Of a DNA stretch of 64,000 bases, positions 58,484 through 64,000 are shown one piece after another (the stretch's first letter is position 1; the number at the start of each line of letters is the position of its first letter). This DNA comes from Triops longicaudatus. Lineage: Eukaryota > Arthropoda > Branchiopoda > Notostraca > Triopsidae. Where the stretch lies: NCBI GenBank assembly GCA_022885665.1, contig JAGQDJ010000004.1:434001-498000 (forward strand). The letters are read 5' to 3'. The position numbers were made by a program, and so were the translations under genes. Under the pieces are notes generated by a model. That model was given only the letters and a program-made list of their open reading frames with translations, was not told the DNA's origin and ran no database searches.

Positions 58484-61400
58484 AACTATTTTGATTCTAA
58501 ACGAACTAGTGACAACGCAGCTTACTTCATTCGGCTTGTTTCATTTTTAATTTCTGCTGAATAATTGTTTATTATTTTAGTTTTTGATATAGTCCAATGC
58601 AACTAGGAAATAACAATTGACTTGCTCTCCATAGGCCCGCAGCTGAAGGGTTATCTTTTGTTTATTGGTTTATAGTCCTCCCGTTGTAAATAACCCTTTC
58701 CGGTCCAAGTGTTGGGACCTTTAGTACTGTAGTAGAGCGAGTACAAAAGCAACTTTTATAATCTTGTTAAAAATCACGTCCCTTTTTTCCTCCTTTCTTG
58801 ATGTTTCTAATTCGGAACAATAGGAAAATGAGGGCAATCTCCTAGGCTCGCCACAACAAGCGATGCACACAAAAAAAGTAAATTGGAACTAAGGGACCTC
58901 GCTATTGTCATTGTTGGGATCAGTACAGTACCCCGCAGCGTTGGGGAGTTCATGCTACTTTGAAGCAAGTACTGTGACTTACTGGGACTCTCCTGCCTAT
59001 TTTTGAACAGACAACCCCCTAACCCCCCACGTGAAAGTGTTTTTGGTGCGTTACCACGCGGTGACGAAAAACGACACGATACTCCGCCTAGGAGGCGCGA
59101 AAAGAAGGTGTGACACAGTTAGTCAAGCCAAGCTTTAAGAGTCCTAGGTATCGGGTTACCTGTCGTGTTACTCTGGGTTGCAACAGGTGTAAAAGTTCTT
59201 GTCGAGCCCAAGTGACAGGTCTAGTATTGGCTAACGTGCCGCGTGTGACATCTTCGGACACAAGGCCGAGCTTAAGCCATCCATCATCATTTTCTGCACC
59301 CACTTCTCCTTTGACCATGCTTCACTGCATTTAGTTTAGCCTTCCTGCTTCACACGGAATCTCTTCCTTTCCTTTCCCGTACGTCTCCATTCTTGTGTCC
59401 CCCCAGCCCAATGCAAAAATCCGCCTAAATGCAACAAGGATATTCACACCTGATCCCTGCCAGATCTGCTATAGGGCATCCAACCGCTTCGCCTTTTCCA
59501 CATACGCTTAAAAGGCTCTAACTCGGGCTCATCCCACCAAACGTCCAAGAAGAGTCGAGTCGAGCAAGGATTTTCACAAAAGATAAAATGACCGGGGCTA
59601 ACACGCGATGCAGCGGATCTCCAATAGTGAACTAGACAAACATCTCAAATGTCTATCTGAAAACGCGTATCGCCTTGGCCTTTTTGCTTCGATGTGCCAC
59701 GGCATTCCAACCTGTCCATCAAAAGTCAAGACTCAGCTGCCTTGTGATGGACCCCAGCTCTAAAACGTTTGCATGAAAAGAAAAAGCCGCTTTGCAACTA
59801 AAAGTCATATAAAAGCGTTTTTATCAAAAGTCGGATACTCTATATGCAGAAGGTTAAAAGCTAATATTGTGTGCTAATAATGTTCTTTCCGTTGGATAAG
59901 TTACGCTGCTGGAATAACTTTACCTTTCTTTTTTGAAAAAAAAAAGAGCCTTTGATTGTGAGTTTTATGTCTAACTTTTTTTGCTAAGCCAAGGACAGAC
60001 AGGTAAAGAAAATCATTCCTAGTAGTAGGTGGTTGAATGGTCCTGCGTTTAAATGCAGTGAGAAGGGATTAATTGCGGTACAAACTCGGCTGGGAACGTA
60101 GATGTACCTATTACTCATGTCGTTGTGTCTTGCCAAATGTGAATGCAAGCCTTAGTCTTTTCGTGGGTCACAAGGAATCGGTAAGACAAACTAAGGCCCT
60201 CCCCCATCAGGTCGTCAATGTCATCGTCTACGTGGATCCGGCTTCCTTGGATGGCGAAGACGCCATCAACGTTCTTTTCAACACCCTGTGCTCCAAATGG
60301 CCCAACAGCCACTCGCAAAGCTTCTGCTCTGGTTCCCCTCGCATTTTGTTCCCAAATACGCAGCCCTCCTTGTTTCACTGGCTTCGATGGATACTTCTTT
60401 TTTTTTTGCGTGTGTGTGTGTGAGAAATGTGATTCTTTGGCGATCGACCATTAAACGTAAAGATGGAAAAGGTGGAAACGATGAAATAAAGCCCCAGGTA
60501 TACGCTATAGATGGATGGCGTTTTTAGAAGGACGATTAGTCCCTTATCTCCTCTGAAGTTAAAGAGATCTCTCCCATTATCTAGCCCTTTCACATTTTAA
60601 AAAAGTTGGCCGTAGTATAAAGCGCGCACGCCGTCCAACAACCGCTTTTAATTAACTGGAAAAAAGGTTCAGGCTAGCATGTTTTGCAACGCCCATAATA
60701 TAGCCAGTGGGAAAAAAGGTCATAACGATGCAGCATTCCCGGGGACCTAAAGGAAGGAACGCAATTAGTTCTTCCCTTTTCTGAATGCTGCTATAGCAGC
60801 AGCACGAAACGATGCTGCATATTTTTATGTGTACGGGCCACGAAAGAAAAAAATCGGTAAGAACATAGTTAGCGAAAAAATAAAGAACTCGGAAAGACAT
60901 TTAAGGATGCGTTCTTTCGGGTGAGTCGGGAGCTTTCTTTTCTTCCTTTGATTTGGACATACGCACAACTCTTCTCTTCACGTAGCTCTTGCGTGCAACA
61001 AGGTGATACACAAGTCCTTCATTTTGATATCACTTCTGGAGGTTTTAGAGTGTTTTCGAGTACTACAACGAAATTTTTCGCTGTAAAGTGCACTATAGCT
61101 GTCTTAACACCAATTACTATACTTGGTTGCAGAAACAAAAAACTACCGAGTCACGATTCTAGACAAAAGCTAGCAGTATTGCGACTCATCTAACAAGCTG
61201 TCTTGGATAATTGCACCCTTTGCGGAATCTTTAATGAGGTGTCAAGCCATTCCTTGCTACAGACATAACTACGTATTCTTTTCGTCTGTTTTTTTTATTA
61301 GACAATTCGCCTGACAGTACGGTACACTACTATACGAAAAAGTTGCATTTGAAGGGCGTTACGCTCGTTCTAAGCTATACTTTGTCCCTTACCCTCATAT

Positions 61401-64000
61401 TAAAGGGATATCATTATTTTATTAGAACGAGCTTGAATATACTTGGAAGTTCGTTAAACTAAATTAGAAATCCAAGATATGAAGTAAGGAAAAATTTTGT
61501 CACATATAAAATCACATTGAGCCATAAGAACTCACGAGACTTAAGAATACGTTCGTTCCGACTTCAATGACTGGCAAGAGCAAAAAAAAAAATTTTGGTC
61601 CATTTCGGGAGACTGATTTCGGGCAAAGTTGCGTTTAAAAAAAAATATTATTGTCAAATCCAAGCGTTTTCGAATGAGACAAATGAGGGATTTCTTGTAA
61701 TAAATGTTTTCAAATTGCATTGGAAGTTTCGACTAATTGAAAGTTTATTAATTTACAATTTATAATAGGTAACAATAAAACAATCAACTTTTTAAAGCAA
61801 CTTTTTTCGTCTGATTGTAGCTAAAGACGTGCCAAGGGATACGAACAACACTTTAGTTTAGCTTGGTTCCTGCGCGACAAGACTCGATAATTAAATAATT
61901 CACTCAGTAGCTACTTTAATTAGATTCCATTTTACGGACATTAGCTTATGAACGTACCCTACATTGTTCAAGACAGTTAAGGAAAGTGGCACATCGTAGA
62001 CACGTGTTATGTATGTTTCTAATGGTGTCGAGCAATTACACGTACTATTAGGCAATGTAGGCCTACCGAGTACTTACGTCGTCCAATTCTCGCTGTGAGA
62101 CGAAATAAAGTGAGGTAACTGTTTTCCTTGAATGATTGTCATGCAATTGCCTTTTTAGTTTGAACTCAGAATAGATTGTAACCGAAAATTTCATCAACGC
62201 TACGTACGGAAATAGATTATAAAACTCAAATTAACACATTTGTTTTTGTTTTACATGGAATGGTTGTACCTCTTCAGTCGAAGTAACGTAGACTATAAGG
62301 TGCACATTCATTCCACTAAGTGTTTACGTCTTCCGTTTGTACCATATCTTTCCATTTACACGAGCACACCTGTGGCAGCTTTACAGTTAAGAAAATGTAA
62401 CTTAGAACCCAAAAAGGCTTTGAATATGAGATGTTTCTTTGAAGTGTTCGCAAATGGTCCAAAGGAGTTTTACCGTAAAAAACTTACATAATGCCAAAAC
62501 GAAAATAACGCTTTCTTGAGACATAGCTTTTCAAGTCTTAATAGACCAGATAATTGCTAGGTTTAAATTAGTTAAGCATACGCATATTGTACGTAACTCC
62601 CGTTTATTACAGTAACGAAATTACGTATGTCCTGTTTATTTAGCTTGATAATACAACGGAGCTAAAGAATCTGAGAAAGAAATTCTGAAAAGCACGTCTG
62701 TTTGCAAATAACTCCAGAGTATTGTAACAAAATAGCTAGTCCCAAATTTTTCCAGTTCCGTTGAAGACCTAAAATAAAAGCTGGAGTGAAAAATCTTTTT
62801 GATAAACATGCTCGCACCAAAATGTCAAGCAAGATGCAGGTAATCGATCTTCTCTCAGCAAAACATAAATCCGAATAGAAGTAGTCTTAAGGGATGGTAA
62901 AGCGTAAAGATTCCATCTACCTTGGCTCAACTACTTTTTTTCGTGACTTAAGCCTTTCTTTTCATGGCGTGATTTTTTTCCCTTGTAAAGCAGACATGTG
63001 TGGAAGTATACCTGCTAGCGTAGATTGCCCATTGGCAATGTTGCGAGATAGGAAAGATCTGAGAGATTGTTTTTTTTTAAAGGAAACATTGGGATTTACG
63101 AAAATGCCATTTTTTTATTAGATATTATCAAATTAAGGGCAATTATCTTCATATTATAGTATCCTAAATTCTTGTTACATCATCAGCGACCATAAGTTTA
63201 ATCTCTAACGAAATTACACCGTGTAAGAGACTTCTACATCAAATTCGGTATCTTCCACAAAAAAAGGTACGCTAAGTCCGGCCTTGTACCGTATGTACGC
63301 GAACCAAACATGAGAATGGCATGCATGCACGGAATCTCCCAGACCCAAATTGTTCTTTATAATGATTGGGGTGTCAGAAGCCTGCCTCTTAATTACGGCC
63401 ATATAATAGTCTTGCTTTACAGGTCTCATGCGACTATGACAGAATATCAACCTTAATTTAACTTGGTAGCATTAAAATACCCCGCACATAAAGGAGCTTG
63501 TAAACCAAAATAGTAAGTACGGAGAGGAACGCTATTTTGTGTGATGCATTTGTACCATCGTGAAACACAACAACCGACATTGTGCTGTCGCCGTGGATAG
63601 AAATGACATATGTGAACACGTAAGAGTTTCGTTACGGGTGTTGAGCCTTTTACAGGCCTATGGTATATATCTAGCACTGATACGGCATACCGAGCATTCT
63701 AGAATGAGAGGTATAACGCTTTCACGCTTGCATTTTTTCGAAGGATTTTAAAAGGGTGGGTGATGTTGGGGCCATTTTGAGTTATGCAGATCCTTTAAGT
63801 TTGACGAAGGTTTGTGGTCCATTCGTGAAGCACGGACATCAAAGCATGCATACTCTTGCTCGGTATTAGAGACCACAGGTGCAAATGGTTTTCCAGTCTT
63901 TGAAGTGCAACTGAAGAAGCGGTACTTCAACGTTGATTACAAGGTATCTACGAAAAAGGCACCAAAAACGCGCGGTTCGCTCTTGTGTTTCATGACAGGC
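58484..64000. other. distal upstream region, no gene recognised
   Basis: Mostly A/T-rich DNA (notably 61450-61800) with a GC-richer part at 59040-59340 and 60070-60400. Open frames here are short or lack recognisable similarity. It contains poly(T) followed by (TG)n at 60397-60422 and an 11-bp inverted repeat at 61363-61373 with 61422-61432. Nothing else can be supported. Confidence 0.6.
60397..60422. repeat. poly(T) followed by (TG)6
   Basis: A T tract of about 11 nt, then GCG and (TG)6, in the distal upstream region. Confidence 0.7.

Noticed and set aside
60115..60378. 87-codon minus-strand frame with a protein-like acidic segment (HVDDDIDDLMGEG)
   Set aside because: No homologue recognised and no good donor GTAAGT; the opposite strand is open too. 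Not enough to call an exon.
1..64000. Prokaryotic features (operons, CRISPR arrays, insertion sequences, ribosome binding sites), rRNA, or viral genes
   Set aside because: Coding is in short spliced exons with GT..AG introns, which shows a nuclear eukaryotic genome; no repeat-spacer arrays, transposase, reverse transcriptase or rRNA sequence was recognised.

Overview
The window is eukaryotic genomic DNA, almost certainly from an arthropod. It holds one recognisable gene, on the minus strand: the 5' portion of homothorax (hth), the arthropod orthologue of vertebrate MEIS and a TALE-class homeobox cofactor that binds Extradenticle (Exd/PBX). Seven short exons join in frame to give 290 complete residues plus the first base of codon 291. 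They start at the arthropod-type N-terminus MAQPRYDDGL and run through the whole MEINOX (HM) domain to the Ser/Pro/Gly-rich linker. The linker (SPGSGGTPGPLS) and the segment PDVRPPSS.LSY are close to what I recall of insect Hth. Species cannot be fixed; several residues differ from Drosophila as I recall it, so I would say a non-dipteran arthropod with long introns.

Layout, in the gene's own direction (right to left). 64000-58484: upstream DNA with no gene seen. 58483-58366: a candidate 5' coding exon, unproven. 58365-54511: upstream DNA or intron, with a perfect Exd-Hth decamer (TGATTGACAG) at 55432-55423. 54510-54184: a GC-rich frame, open throughout, that ends in the conserved MAQPR start exon. 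Then come coding exons at 50701-50418, 47857-47716, 41769-41719, 38518-38468, 34173-33982 and 12079-11944, separated by introns of about 3.5, 2.6, 5.9, 3.2, 4.3 and 21.9 kb. 11943-1 is the start of a further intron. No homeodomain exon was found, so those exons should lie beyond coordinate 1.

All six complete introns have GT..AG ends, good donors (GTAAGT, GTAAGA or GTATGT) and matching phases, and the spliced product follows the MEIS/Hth family without a gap. Nearly everything else is intronic or upstream non-coding DNA: A/T-rich microsatellites, pyrimidine tracts, G-runs able to form quadruplexes, and some hairpins. I saw no tRNA, rRNA, CRISPR array, intact transposon or second convincing protein gene. 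The items most worth following are a possible N-terminal extension of Hth, built from the 58.4 kb exon plus the open leader before MAQPR; the Exd-Hth site upstream of hth itself, which suggests autoregulation; two possible routes to a homeodomain-less isoform; and a triplicated hairpin repeat in intron 1.
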